64,000 nucleotides of DNA from Modicisalibacter luteus DSM 23508 (GTDB taxonomy: Bacteria > Pseudomonadota > Gammaproteobacteria > Pseudomonadales > Halomonadaceae): contig NZ_KB899991.1 in NCBI RefSeq assembly GCF_000378505.1, positions 306,824 through 370,823 on the forward strand, in the 5' to 3' direction. A program made the translations under genes and the position numbers. Shown piece after piece: positions 36,306-46,266 of this stretch (the first letter of the stretch is position 1; each line of letters starts with the position of its first letter). A model generated the notes under the pieces. The model searched no databases, was not told the DNA's origin, and was given only the letters and a program-made list of their open reading frames with translations.

Positions 36306-36356
36306 TCTTCAGAAAGAGTTATTTTCAAACCTGGTGGTTGGTAGTTAGGCCGCATC

Positions 36357-36813
36357 CTAGGCTGATTGATTGGTTACCTGCTCGCCATCTTGGAACTCGA
36401 CGTTGCTGATGACCAGTTCCAGCTTCTGAAAGTGCTTGATTCGCCTCCCGCGTTTCTGGACGATCTGGAGCAGTTTAAACAGCATCGCCAGGGTCGTGTC
36501 CCGGGAGCCACAAGACCGCCTCGGCTTCGCTCTCAGGCGAACCGTGGCGAAGGTCGACTCGATCGGTTTAGTGGTGCGGATGTGCACCCAATGCTTTACC
36601 GGGGAGTCATGGAACACCAGCAGTTCATCTCGATCCTTGGCCAAGCACTCAAGCGCCTGCGGGTACTCGGCGCCGAAGCGTTTCAGCGAACGGCCTAAGG
36701 CCTGATGGGCTGCCTCGCGCGCCTCAGCTACCCCTATCTCGTGAAAATCGACCTTGAGCCTGGGCTACACCGACTTGAGCAGCTTGTTCAGTTCGTTGGT
36801 AGTCTTGTGAGAC
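36357..36813 (-). pseudogene. C-terminal fragment of an IS256-family transposase
   Basis: The minus strand encodes the end of an IS256-type transposase: TTNELNKLLKSV, an in-frame TAG, then PRLKVDFHEIGVAEARE, LKRFGAEYPQALECLAKDRDELL, HWVHIRTTKPIESTFATVRLR (holding the DDE Glu in PIEST) and MLFKLLQIVQKRGRR. The TAG replaces the Gln usually found before PR, and the N-terminal two thirds are missing. No terminal inverted repeats were found. It is a dead relic inside the polysaccharide block, followed by about 240 bases with nothing recognisable up to 37049. Confidence 0.8.
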
Positions 36814-37049
36814 CTCAGAGGTATTAGGAGTCAAGCCTGGTACCGTAGAGGCATCACTATCTCGCGTTACCCAGCATTTCGATCCAAGGAACCTCATAAG
36901 CCATGATTCGATATTTTTAGCCTCGCCGAGGCGCGACGCATCGTGCCTCACCAATCGCATGATACCGACGAGATTATATGTTTAGGGATCGGGCCATTCC
37001 CACCGAGAGCAACCCTATATGCTTTTCCAAGCTTTCATCAAGGCTTTTT

Positions 37050-38402
37050 CTACTTAAGAGCCACATGCTCATAATTCCTCATGCTTGCCCACAGCACCAC
37101 CAACCAAAAGGCATACATCATTACCCCGCTGTTATGTGCCAGAAACACCTGTGTGAGACCGAAATCAATGTACGCGACCGGCAAAAGCATTCCCGCTACA
37201 GCAAACGAACGCAACACAAGGTCTTGGCTCTGTAAGCGCTGCGCAAATAGCTTCAGCGGCACAAGATAAAGGGCTAGTAAAGCTAGCAACCCTAAAATAC
37301 CCTGCTTTAGCCAAGCGTCCAGAAAATCATTATGAACATGGCCATAGCGCTCGATCCAAGGCCCGACAAAACCCTGATCAATTAGGTCATCGCGGGCTTG
37401 AGCATATCCTAGCTCTCCCCAACCCAAGAGCGGCTTTTCCGGGATCAATTCGATGGCCGTGTGCCACATCTTGAGACGCACCCCCACCGACGAGTGGACG
37501 TTCCCCTTTTCTACAAAATCTACCAACTGGTCGGTAGCTTGAGTTATTCGCGCTTGAACCCCTAACTGAGGTGTGGTTAAAACAATTGCTGCCCCAATAA
37601 AAAGAGAAGCCAAGATGCCCGCCAGCCAACGCCCTGATAGATAGCTACCATAGGCACGATAAAGAACGAGCATTACGAAAGGTATGCCAATCCAACCGCC
37701 ACGGCTTCCCGATAGAAAAGATCCTAGCACTCCCCCTAGGGCTCCCATCAGTAGAATACCCACCCAGAGACGGGGGTATCGTTGGGCCATTGCCCAGCCC
37801 AGGCCAGCAAGGCACAGAACCCCCATCAGCATACTCAAATTGCCGAAATTAATGGTATTCGTGAAACCCTCTGCTCGGGTAACGCCCTCAAAAAGCTTTT
37901 GCCAAACGGCCCAAGAGCCGGTTGCAAACCCACCGACTGCAAGCCCGGCCCACATATAGGCAGCACGCGGTGGATAAGCAAGAAGTAACAGCAGCGCTGG
38001 TATCGCAAACAGAAAACGGCTCGCCTTATCCAGCTCCCGCGAGGGCTGGCCATCCAACCAGATCTCCAGTATATCTGCTGCCATGTATGCCAGCAGAACG
38101 GCAATAATCAGCCAGTCTTCTTTTCGTAAGGCGAGACTTGGCCGCCTGAACAGCAAAGAGAAACTCCCCAGTAGCAGCAGGCCTGAACCAAGCGAATACC
38201 CTGAAGGTACTACTAAGGCAACAGCTCCTAATAAAAAAATAGCCACACTTGAATAAAGTGATAAAAATTGCTCGCCCCTAGAGGCCTCACTGCCCATTGT
38301 CAATGTTTTCACACTCGACCTATCCTGCAAACTCGTATTACATGCCAAAGTAGTTGCATTTAACTCTGGCTTGAAATTAATTTTCACGACGCCATAGCAC
38401 AT
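37050..38402 (-). CDS. O-antigen ligase / polymerase-type membrane protein (WaaL/Wzy family)
   Basis: A 450-residue inner-membrane protein with about 11-12 hydrophobic segments and one large periplasmic loop (about 280-345). The loop contains SSVGVRLKMWHTAIELIPEKPLLGWG and an RYGHVHNDFLDAW stretch, as in the Wzy_C ligase family, which joins O-antigen to lipid A-core. SFLSGSRGGW in the preceding segment is also typical. The true start may be the ATG at codon 36, since the first 35 residues are hydrophilic and the upstream ribosome site is weak. Ligase and polymerase cannot be told apart with confidence. Confidence 0.82.
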   Translation of the reverse strand: MCYGVVKINFKPELNATTLACNTSLQDRSSVKTLTMGSEASRGEQFLSLYSSVAIFLLGAVALVVPSGYSLGSGLLLLGSFSLLFRRPSLALRKEDWLIIAVLLAYMAADILEIWLDGQPSRELDKASRFLFAIPALLLLLAYPPRAAYMWAGLAVGGFATGSWAVWQKLFEGVTRAEGFTNTINFGNLSMLMGVLCLAGLGWAMAQRYPRLWVGILLMGALGGVLGSFLSGSRGGWIGIPFVMLVLYRAYGSYLSGRWLAGILASLFIGAAIVLTTPQLGVQARITQATDQLVDFVEKGNVHSSVGVRLKMWHTAIELIPEKPLLGWGELGYAQARDDLIDQGFVGPWIERYGHVHNDFLDAWLKQGILGLLALLALYLVPLKLFAQRLQSQDLVLRSFAVAGMLLPVAYIDFGLTQVFLAHNSGVMMYAFWLVVLWASMRNYEHVALK

Positions 38403-38856
38403 AAAGCAGGCGTGTTCTCTCGTCGCTGGCCGCGATTATATCTCCTGTAGGCAGCCATGCACATGAAGAACCTACATAGTTCTTTTGAAGGTCGAAGCCC
38501 TCCGCCCGGAAAGGCTTAGCATGGCGGGTTCAAGTCCAAGCGCAACACTACAGACAGGCCATCCGATCTCAACATTGAAAGCAAAGCGTCGCAGCCTATT
38601 GGACCTATCTCGCGGCGTATAGAAAACTGAGCTAGCCCTCCATATGGATCCACTATCATCAGACCATTTACCACTGGAGGGGCCGGCCTGTATCTAATCC
38701 ACTCATTGGCCCCTCAGGGCTAGCGGGGCTGGTCCCGTCTTGCATCTTCCTTGAGCCAGACAATGCGGATACAAGATCACCAGAAATGTCTAGCCCCTTT
38801 ACTTAGTCAAGGAAAGGCAGTCACGCCAGGCGGCCCTAGCTACGTCTAGTATCAGA
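38403..38856. other. Intergenic stretch, no gene recognised
   Basis: About 450 bases between two minus-strand polysaccharide genes. It presumably carries the promoter of the ligase gene. An 8-bp inverted pair (GAGGGGCC ... GGCCCCTC) near 38680-38720 is a weak hairpin. Nothing coding is supported. Confidence 0.3.
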
Positions 38857-40869
38857 TTATTTTTTTTCGCTAATCTGTTGATAAGAGGTAACCGTATTCG
38901 CCACTTGGGGGTGGAGCGCTCTAGGGGTCGCCACGATCGTCACGCCGGGGCGGTATTTCTGCTCAGGCCCCAGCAGATCACATACCGGACCACTATGCTG
39001 GAAACCCTGTACGGCCCGCGTCAACACGTCACAAGCCTTATTGCTGTCAAGCAGCTGCTCGGCTTCCTCCAGCTCGCTCAAGAGTTGGGCGAGAAGGCGC
39101 GAGTCCAAGGCTTCTTCTTCGGCACGCATAATCTTGGGGTGCGAAGTTCCTACGACATTGTCGCCGATCAACAATTCTTCATAGAGCTTTTCCCCGGGGC
39201 GCAGGCCGGTGAACTTAATCTCAATGTCCCCTTCGGGGTTGGCCTCATCCTTTACCTCAAGTCCTGAAAGCTTAACCATTCGCCATGCCAGATCGGCAAT
39301 TTTCACCGAATCGCCCATGTCGAGCACGAACACATCGCCCCCCTCTGCCATAGAGCCTGCCTGGATTACCAGAAGCGCTGCTTCCGGTATAGTCATGAAA
39401 AAGCGGGTGATATCCGGATGCGTGACGGTAACCGGTCCGCCCTCTTTGATCTGGCGGCGAAAGAGGGGGACAACAGACCCAGATGAACCTAAGACATTGC
39501 CAAAGCGCACCATGGAGAAGACCGTCTTGGCCGAGGTTCGGGCCAGGTCCTGAAGCACCAGCTCCGACATGCGTTTGCTGGCCCCCATCACATTGGTAGG
39601 CCGTACCGCCTTGTCAGTCGAAACCAAAATACAGCGTTCGACGTCCAGCTTCGCGGCGCTCTCAGCAACCACACGTGTGCCCTGCACATTATTGCGCACA
39701 CCTTCCAGGATATTGTTTTCTACGATAGGTACGTGCTTGTAAGCTGCTACATGGTAGATGGTTTGTACTTCGTAGCGCGCAATGACGGCCTCGACACGCT
39801 CACGGTGGCAGACGTTACCTAACAGAGGGTATACAGCAAACTGCTCATTCATGTCCGCTCTGATAGCTTCTAGCTCTTGGTCTATGCTATAGAGGCTAAA
39901 TTCACTCAGCTCGAACAGCACTATGGCCCTTGGCCCGCAGCGTATAATCTGCCGACATAGCTCACTGCCGATCGAGCCACCCGCACCAGTCACCATCACG
40001 ACCTTGCCTTGGATACTCGCTTCTAGTAGCTCTTCCTGAGGCGGCACCGGATCACGACCCAACAGATCTTCTAGATCAACTTCGCGCAGTTGATCGAGAC
40101 TGGCTTCGCCGGAAAGAATTTCCGGCATCGACGGGACAGTCTGCACATGCACCGGAGCATCGGCCAACTGATCCAATGCAAACTTGCGTTGTTTCTTGGT
40201 GGCCGAAGGCATGGCCAGCAGTACTCGTGTGATGTTCAACTGCTCAATCACCGGCACAAATTCCGCCGGGTTATAGACCTTGATGCCCTTAATTGTGCTG
40301 CCCCATAACGCCTTATCATCATCCAGAAAAGCAGCCGTATAGAACTCACGACCGTTGGCTAGCGCCATAGATAATTGCGCACCAGCGCCTCCGGCTCCAT
40401 AAATGGCTACCGCTTCTTTCTGAGTGTAATGCTTTATCAGCCATTGGTAATAAGAGCGTACTAACAGCCGTGTGCCGCCCACATATACCAACGTTACGAG
40501 AGCGAAGTTAACCGGTACCGAGCGTGGAAATCCCTCGAAGCGATAGAAGAATGCCGCCGCCCACATCATTATAGCCATCAGCACTGCGCCTTTAACCACC
40601 GCCCATAGCGCCTGCGGCCCCATGAAGCGCACCACTGCGCGATACAATCCCAGCCGTGCAAACACAAACACGCCCACTGGAGGGATCACTAGAAACAGCC
40701 ACCAGTACGGAATGATATATCGCTCTGGCCACCACTCAGCGAAACGCAGCGCATACGCTGACCACAGCGCTACTGGCAACACCGCTAGGTCAGCGGCGAC
40801 CATGATCGCTCGCTTCTTGGCACGGCTAAGCGTCGCTACTCCTTTATGAAGCTTTGTGGATCGGTACAT
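38857..40869 (-). CDS. Membrane-bound UDP-sugar 4,6-dehydratase/epimerase (WbpM/CapD/PglF type)
   Basis: A 670-residue protein with four N-terminal membrane segments (about 25-130), a first Rossmann-like domain (AIYGAGGAGAQLSMAL, about 155-170) and a C-terminal extended-SDR domain (VMVTGAGGSIGSELCRQII, about 290-310). The catalytic segment is STDKAVRPTNVMGASKR, where Met replaces the usual SDR Tyr, as in WbpM and PglF. It makes UDP-4-keto-6-deoxy-HexNAc for O-antigen or capsule sugars. A C-terminal tail of about 100 residues beyond the domain is typical of this long type. Confidence 0.92.
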   Translation of the reverse strand: MYRSTKLHKGVATLSRAKKRAIMVAADLAVLPVALWSAYALRFAEWWPERYIIPYWWLFLVIPPVGVFVFARLGLYRAVVRFMGPQALWAVVKGAVLMAIMMWAAAFFYRFEGFPRSVPVNFALVTLVYVGGTRLLVRSYYQWLIKHYTQKEAVAIYGAGGAGAQLSMALANGREFYTAAFLDDDKALWGSTIKGIKVYNPAEFVPVIEQLNITRVLLAMPSATKKQRKFALDQLADAPVHVQTVPSMPEILSGEASLDQLREVDLEDLLGRDPVPPQEELLEASIQGKVVMVTGAGGSIGSELCRQIIRCGPRAIVLFELSEFSLYSIDQELEAIRADMNEQFAVYPLLGNVCHRERVEAVIARYEVQTIYHVAAYKHVPIVENNILEGVRNNVQGTRVVAESAAKLDVERCILVSTDKAVRPTNVMGASKRMSELVLQDLARTSAKTVFSMVRFGNVLGSSGSVVPLFRRQIKEGGPVTVTHPDITRFFMTIPEAALLVIQAGSMAEGGDVFVLDMGDSVKIADLAWRMVKLSGLEVKDEANPEGDIEIKFTGLRPGEKLYEELLIGDNVVGTSHPKIMRAEEEALDSRLLAQLLSELEEAEQLLDSNKACDVLTRAVQGFQHSGPVCDLLGPEQKYRPGVTIVATPRALHPQVANTVTSYQQISEKK

Positions 40870-41474
40870 TCAACATTCCAGATATAAAGGTATAGCTAAT
40901 TTAAAGACGGCGAATGGCCCCAACGTTGCTCTCCATGTAGAGACGAGGCTTCAGTCAATTCCTAGCATGGCGATGATATCGCCTCATCCGCTTTGTCACT
41001 ACGCCTCAACAAGAGCCATGGCGTTTGCTGGCGGATGGGCAGACATAAAAGATAGTGCTTCCTTATGATCGTTACGCCCGAGCATGGTTCCAAGCACGAG
41101 GGAATACGCCAAGGCCGATTCTACCCTCTAGGCTCACACACAACCAGAATTCCTCCTAGCTGACCTGCCATGCGATGCTCGGCGCCAGATCCCGTCACTT
41201 GCCCACGTATGTACAATGGGCGCCTTCTGTTACACATCCCACCAATTCGGGACACAGTGTGCACCGAATTGAACTGATCCGACTTCCGGTCGTTGTTAGG
41301 CGCCAAGAGTCAGGACGCCCAACCAACAGGCAATTCCGGTCAAATAGCACAGAGACAGCTCAGTCCGAGCAATATATTGCACATAAATAAAGCCACATGA
41401 CATTTTTGCGCAACAAATTGCTCAGCAGCCATAATAGTGCGTATTATTGGGTAAAATATCGCTCAATCTAGCTT
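40870..41474. other. Intergenic stretch of about 600 bases
   Basis: Lies between the divergent dehydratase and HipA genes. The last 100 bases are AT-rich and likely contain the hipA promoter. No gene, RNA or clear repeat is supported. Confidence 0.3.
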
Positions 41475-42821
41475 ATGCCGCTTACTCTTCAGCTATTCCA
41501 CCAGGGGCAATGGCACGATGCCGCCGAACTCACCATTGCCGACCCAACCCAGGGTCGGCAAGGACCGGTAGCGCTTGGCTATGAGACAAATTATGCCCTT
41601 GAATGGATGGACCGGGACGACGAGCATGCCTGCAGCATGAACCTTCCTGTCGAGTTGATGCTCAATCATCATTCATCACGTTGGTTCGGCTTTCTTGACG
41701 ATATCATGCCGGCAGGCGCCAGCCGTCGCTACTGGGTGAGCCAATTGGGCATCGGCGGCTTACCCGCCCATCAGCAGGATTATGCCCTGCTGCATCATGG
41801 CACCATCGCACCAGTAGGTAATCTACGTATTAAGGAATCCCTGCCAGAGTTGCCCCAAACGAGCCGCCTGACGCGACGGCGCTTTCCCCTGCAGGAGGTT
41901 GTCGAACGCCATACTGATTTCCTCGAATATGCTCAGCAGATGGGCGCTGCCAGTGGAGGAGCTACTGGCGCCGGAGGCGAAGCACCCAAGCTGCTGCTGC
42001 GCTGCACCCTCGATGATCGTATTTGGATCGATACTTTCCAGGCAGACCTGACCTGCCAGGATCGGCACTATCTGGTCAAGTTCCCGCGTGGCAAGCGCAG
42101 TTCCATTGATGCGGACATCCTGCGTGCTGAGTATCACTATTACCAGGAGCTAGCCTCGCTGGGGCTCGAAACCATCGACACCGAACACATGCGCCTGATC
42201 GAGGGATCACGTGACCCTTCTCTTTGGCTACCTCGCTTCGATGTAGCGTTCGTCGACGGGCGACGAACCCTTTTTGGCCTGGAGTCGGTCTATGCCGTCA
42301 TGGAACGTCCGCCGGGTACCTACCTGAATCACTTCGATGTCATTCGTACGCTGGTCAGCAAGTTGAGTCAGCAATATCGCGTCACGGAAGGCAGTGAAAG
42401 CTTCAATGCCGAAGCTTTTGTCGTGGAGATGGTCAAGCGGGACCTACTTAATGTCGCGTTTGGCAATTCAGACAACCATGGGCGCAACACGGCCTTGATC
42501 AAGCGACCAGAGGGAATATGGCTGGCGCCTATCTATGACTTTGCACCGATGAAAGCAGACCCGGAAGGCGTGACACGCACCTTACAGTGGGGCCCCCCCT
42601 ATGAGGAAGGCGGCCGATTTGACTGGCATGCCATCGCAGAACAACTTGCCGACCTAGTGCCGCCCGAAACGCTCATGGCAGAACTACGCGAGATTGCCAC
42701 CAGGCTAGTCGGTCTAAAAGCCCGACTCAGCGCGCGCGGTGTACCCGCGAGCGTGCTGGAAATGCCCGTCATGGGTTTCGATTACCTAGACGAAAAGTTG
42801 CGCTCGTGGGGGCTCGTATGA
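41475..42821 (+). CDS. hipA: HipA-family serine/threonine kinase toxin
   Basis: A 448-residue HipA-like kinase. The N-terminal domain (about 1-110) includes FFDDIMP-like GFLDDIMPAGASRRYW. The kinase part has ASGGATGAGGEAPKLLLR (glycine-rich loop), YLVKFPRG (ATP Lys), the catalytic loop NVAFGNSDNHGRNTAL (Asp and Asn) and APIYDFAPMKADP (metal Asp). E. coli HipA phosphorylates glutamyl-tRNA synthetase and halts translation. Active-site residues look intact. Its stop overlaps the next HTH gene by 4 bases (ATGA). The toxin-first order is the reverse of E. coli hipBA. Confidence 0.9.
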   Translation: MPLTLQLFHQGQWHDAAELTIADPTQGRQGPVALGYETNYALEWMDRDDEHACSMNLPVELMLNHHSSRWFGFLDDIMPAGASRRYWVSQLGIGGLPAHQQDYALLHHGTIAPVGNLRIKESLPELPQTSRLTRRRFPLQEVVERHTDFLEYAQQMGAASGGATGAGGEAPKLLLRCTLDDRIWIDTFQADLTCQDRHYLVKFPRGKRSSIDADILRAEYHYYQELASLGLETIDTEHMRLIEGSRDPSLWLPRFDVAFVDGRRTLFGLESVYAVMERPPGTYLNHFDVIRTLVSKLSQQYRVTEGSESFNAEAFVVEMVKRDLLNVAFGNSDNHGRNTALIKRPEGIWLAPIYDFAPMKADPEGVTRTLQWGPPYEEGGRFDWHAIAEQLADLVPPETLMAELREIATRLVGLKARLSARGVPASVLEMPVMGFDYLDEKLRSWGLV

Positions 42822-43135
42822 AAATGAAGCAGCGCTCGCCAGCCGAGAGAGAGGCCTTGCTTCTTGAGCTTTTGGACCAAATGCTTCGCGATGAGATCTC
42901 CGCAGGAAGCCTATTACGCAAACTACGCCGCGAAGTGCTTGGAATGTCGCAGACCCAGTTTGCGTCACTGGTTTCGGTCAGCCGCCGTACGCTTTCTGAT
43001 ATCGAAACTGACAAAGGAAGCCAATCATTGGCATTGCTTAACCGGGTATTCAGGCCCTTCGGCTTGAAAGTTGGCCTATTGCCAAGGCATTCACAGCTCA
43101 TGCAGCAGCTAATGGAAAAACAAATGAAAGCCTAG
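42818..43135 (+). CDS. hipB: HipB-like HTH antitoxin
   Basis: A 105-residue XRE-type DNA-binding protein from the ATG at 42818 that overlaps the hipA stop. HTH segment: LGMSQTQFASLVSVSRRTLSDIETDKGSQSLALLNRVF (about 43-80). It would bind the HipA kinase and the operon's promoter. The N-terminal 35 residues (AEREALLLELLDQMLRDEISAG) are a helical extension not found in short HipB proteins and may carry the toxin contact or regulate stability. Confidence 0.8.
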   Translation: MKMKQRSPAEREALLLELLDQMLRDEISAGSLLRKLRREVLGMSQTQFASLVSVSRRTLSDIETDKGSQSLALLNRVFRPFGLKVGLLPRHSQLMQQLMEKQMKA

Positions 43136-43155
43136 AGGGCAACGTATTTTGCCCT
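43136..43155 (+). terminator. Hairpin after hipAB
   Basis: AGGGCAA and TTGCCCT form a perfect 7-bp stem with a 6-base loop directly after the HTH stop. No strong T-run follows. The remaining bases to 43495 hold no recognisable gene. Confidence 0.45.
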
Positions 43156-43495
43156 GACGATGCTAGGCATCGAGGCCATCATGCTTCGAGGAACTCCTCC
43201 ACCGAAGGTGGCCAGATGTTTGGGCAGGATTACCACAAAGAGACGCCTATCGATCAGAACTGCGCTCAACTAACCGTGACATCTTGTTCAACGCTAAAGA
43301 CATCCCATTCCCGGCTTCAACGCATATACCTTTAGCGCCCTGTGCCCATGTGTCGACCTGCCTATACGCGGGAACCAAACGAGACCCAGACCACTCAAAC
43401 TATTCTTGTCTGCCACGCACTCGTACGAGCCTCCTGTCGTACCCCAAGTTAGAAACGACTGGCATTGCTTCTAAGATTAGTGGCACTCCGAAACC

Positions 43496-44767
43496 TTACA
43501 ATGGCAGCATAAGCGTACGTGCAACAGACAGCAGTTTCATGTCTTGAAATCGGTCGCATATCAGTTGAACACCAACTGGCAACCCTTGTTCAGTTTGGCT
43601 CAAAGGAAGGTTGAGACAGGGAACGCCAAGCAATGTCCACGCACGAGAAAATAAAGGATCGCCCGTGGAGGTTAATCCCTTGGGGGCTACACCCGGGCAA
43701 CTAGGCGCAAGTATGGCATCCACGTCATTAGCGAAGATTGAGGAAAGCATGCAGCGGAGCTGTTCAGCCTCGCATTTCGCGTCTGAGTACCGAGCATAAG
43801 TAATTTGCATCCCCTCCTCGATCAGCTTGATGAGTTCTGTGCCCATCTTGTCGGCATGGCTTCGATATTCACTTGCCAATGATTGCGCCGCCTCGTAAGC
43901 AAGTATCGTATGCTGATGTTCAATCAGCGTATTAAAACGGGCATCTAGCGACAAGGGCACTGCCTCAGCGCCCATAGCAAGTAACCTAGCTTGGGCATGG
44001 CTTAATGCTTGCCGGACCTCAGGCGCTAGCGCCCTGTCAGTGGGTAGGCTACATACTCCAACTCGAATTCCCCTGAGTGCGTCAGGCAATGTATCAACCG
44101 CCTGCGCATGGGTAAGCGCTGAGAACGTGGTGCAAATATCGTCAATGCTATTTGCAAACCAGCCCAGGGTGTCCATAGAGGGTGCAAATGACTTTATGCC
44201 AGAGAAGCTAACGGTGCCTATCGTCGGTTTGTAGCCAAATACGCCACAGTAACTTGCTGGGCGGATAATACTTCCCACCGTCTGCGTCCCGAAAGCCAGA
44301 GGCACCATGCCGGCGGCAACTGCTGCTGCTGACCCACTTGAGGACCCACCAGGCGTACGCGAGAGATCGTGTGGGTTTCGTGTCTTGCTGGGCGTAAAGT
44401 AGGCTAGCTCTGTGGTCACTGTCTTGCCCAAAATCAACGCCCCCTGTCGCTTGAGCAACGTCACCAAGGAGGCATCATTCATAGACCCCGAACTATGAAG
44501 ATAACCTCCGGTACCCCAGGATGTGGGCAGGTCACACGTTTCGATGAGGTCTTTGAGCCCTACCGGGATGCCTTTGAGCAATGCATTGTCAGTAAGCGAC
44601 ACATCGAGACGGGGTGTCTCGCCTGAGAGATATTCCCAAGCTTGGACTTCCGGCTCCTTCGCCTTGATTTGCCCCTGGCAAGCGTCCCACCAATCCAACA
44701 ACTGGCTTTCGCCATTGGCAAGCCGTCGCTGAAAAGCTTCTATTGTCATAGCTTGTTGTGACTGCAT
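43496..44767 (-). CDS. Amidase (amidase signature family)
   Basis: A 423-residue amidase with the Ser-cisSer-Lys catalytic triad. Lys is in GIPVGLKDLIETCDLPTSWG, and the two Ser are in TPGGSSSGSAAAVAAGMVPLAFGTQTVGSI. It hydrolyses an amide to acid and ammonia in the cytoplasm. It is the last gene of the TRAP/amidohydrolase run on this strand, 41 bases after a second amidase of only moderate similarity, so the pair probably acts on different amides or in succession. Substrate unknown. Confidence 0.88.
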   Translation of the reverse strand: MQSQQAMTIEAFQRRLANGESQLLDWWDACQGQIKAKEPEVQAWEYLSGETPRLDVSLTDNALLKGIPVGLKDLIETCDLPTSWGTGGYLHSSGSMNDASLVTLLKRQGALILGKTVTTELAYFTPSKTRNPHDLSRTPGGSSSGSAAAVAAGMVPLAFGTQTVGSIIRPASYCGVFGYKPTIGTVSFSGIKSFAPSMDTLGWFANSIDDICTTFSALTHAQAVDTLPDALRGIRVGVCSLPTDRALAPEVRQALSHAQARLLAMGAEAVPLSLDARFNTLIEHQHTILAYEAAQSLASEYRSHADKMGTELIKLIEEGMQITYARYSDAKCEAEQLRCMLSSIFANDVDAILAPSCPGVAPKGLTSTGDPLFSRAWTLLGVPCLNLPLSQTEQGLPVGVQLICDRFQDMKLLSVARTLMLPL

Positions 44768-44808
44768 TGCTGAAACCCCTTAATACGTTAGCCCATGCAG
44801 CAGATGGC

Positions 44809-46209
44809 TTACGGCATGGTCGGCTCGCCCAGTATTGCCAAGCTATTCCCTAATTTGTCTTCAATCGCCCGACCCACCGCTAGTAAGCGAGCGTCCTGCC
44901 AAGGGCCGGCCAGCAGTTGCAGCCCTACCGGCAGTCCCGCAGCGTCCTTGCCCACCGGCAAAGTCAAACCACACAGCCCCATGAAATTAGCCATTACCGT
45001 GTTGCGCAGGGCATGCATGTTAGCCTTTGGGTATGCCCCTTCGGGAACGAGGCTGTCTAGTGTAGGTGGGGTTATGGCTACGGTAGGTGTCAATAGAGCA
45101 TCAACATGGGCAAGTCGCTCGGCAGCACTGGCCGATAACGCCTCGATCATGTTACGACGCCGTACGTACTCCCAAGCCGCAATGTCATCAGCGGCCTTGA
45201 TGCGAGCTGCCACGTTAGGATCGAGGGAATCCATCATGTCGGGCAGTTCGGTGTTGAGAAAAGCAGCAAGCTCTGACGCAGCCAAGCCACCCAGTTGAAA
45301 TAACTGATAGGCTTCATCAGTTCGCGGTAGATCAAGGGTAACGATACGGGCTCCGGCGGCTTCAAGCTGACGGATCGCTTCCTGCACCGCTTCGGCGATA
45401 CCGGGGCTGCAGTCATCCCAGAAAAAAGTATCTGGCACACCGAAGGTCAAATCTGCCAAGTCGGGAGTATCAGGTAACCGGCTCCCTTTTCCAAAAAGCT
45501 CATCATCCAGTGCGGTAAAGGCGAAAGCCAAGTCATCGACACTGCGAGCCAGCAGGCCTGGGGTATCCAGCGTGGTGGAAAGCGGCACGATTTGCTGCGT
45601 CGGCCAGCGCCCAGCAGTCGTCTTGAGGGCGGCCACCCCCGTCATTGAGGCAGGAATACGCACTGAGCCGGCTGTATCGGTACCCAGCGCCAAAGCAGCA
45701 GTCCCACTGACCAAAGAAACACCGGCACCAGAGCTTGAGCCGCCCGGTGTCCGATGGTTTTTTATATCCCAAGGATTGCGGGGCGCCCCCCAGTGTAAGT
45801 TCGTTCCCAACCCCCCAAAGGCAAACTCTACAGTGTGTGTCTTACCCATCACGCTAGGCAGCTGGCGCAACAGTGCCGACACCATAGGGCCAGCCTTTTC
45901 CCAATGTGGGGGGAGTCGCCGCGCAGAGCCTGCGTAGGTCGGCATTCCCGGCACGGCAAAGATATCCTTGATCGAGACCGGGATACCCATCAATGGCCCC
46001 GTATCGCCTCCACTGGACAACACGGCATCTATCGCATGGGCTGATTTAAGGGCAGCCTCGCCGCGCCAGGTCAGGTAAGCGTGATCATGTTCGCCACGCG
46101 CCGCAAAATTCTCTAAAGCGGACTCAGCGAGCTCAACTGCGCTAAGTCTTGCCTGGCGCAGCTTGGTGTGCTGCTCACGCAACGGGAAAAAAACCGGAGA
46201 ATCATGCAT
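44809..46209 (-). CDS. Amidase (amidase signature family)
   Basis: A 466-residue amidase. The catalytic Lys is in LMGIPVSIKDIFAVPGMPTYAG, and the Ser pair in TPGGSSSGAGVSLVSGTAALALGTDTAGSV. The C-terminal GLPVGLQLLAGPWQDARLLAVGRAIE is typical of the family, including GatA-like and allophanate-hydrolase-like enzymes. There is no GatB/C context. It lies between the second amidase and an M20 hydrolase in a TRAP operon, pointing to catabolism of a small amide- or ureido-containing acid. Confidence 0.88.
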   Translation of the reverse strand: MHDSPVFFPLREQHTKLRQARLSAVELAESALENFAARGEHDHAYLTWRGEAALKSAHAIDAVLSSGGDTGPLMGIPVSIKDIFAVPGMPTYAGSARRLPPHWEKAGPMVSALLRQLPSVMGKTHTVEFAFGGLGTNLHWGAPRNPWDIKNHRTPGGSSSGAGVSLVSGTAALALGTDTAGSVRIPASMTGVAALKTTAGRWPTQQIVPLSTTLDTPGLLARSVDDLAFAFTALDDELFGKGSRLPDTPDLADLTFGVPDTFFWDDCSPGIAEAVQEAIRQLEAAGARIVTLDLPRTDEAYQLFQLGGLAASELAAFLNTELPDMMDSLDPNVAARIKAADDIAAWEYVRRRNMIEALSASAAERLAHVDALLTPTVAITPPTLDSLVPEGAYPKANMHALRNTVMANFMGLCGLTLPVGKDAAGLPVGLQLLAGPWQDARLLAVGRAIEDKLGNSLAILGEPTMP

Positions 46210-46266
46210 GTATGGGCCTCTTAAATTAACTCGTCACGATGAGCCGGCGCGAGATTGTTGGGTTAA

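Noticed and set aside
38515-38550. tRNA-like GGTTCAAGTCC segment
   Set aside because: It looks like a T-loop, but the flanking stem does not pair and no D-arm, anticodon arm or acceptor stem could be built around it.
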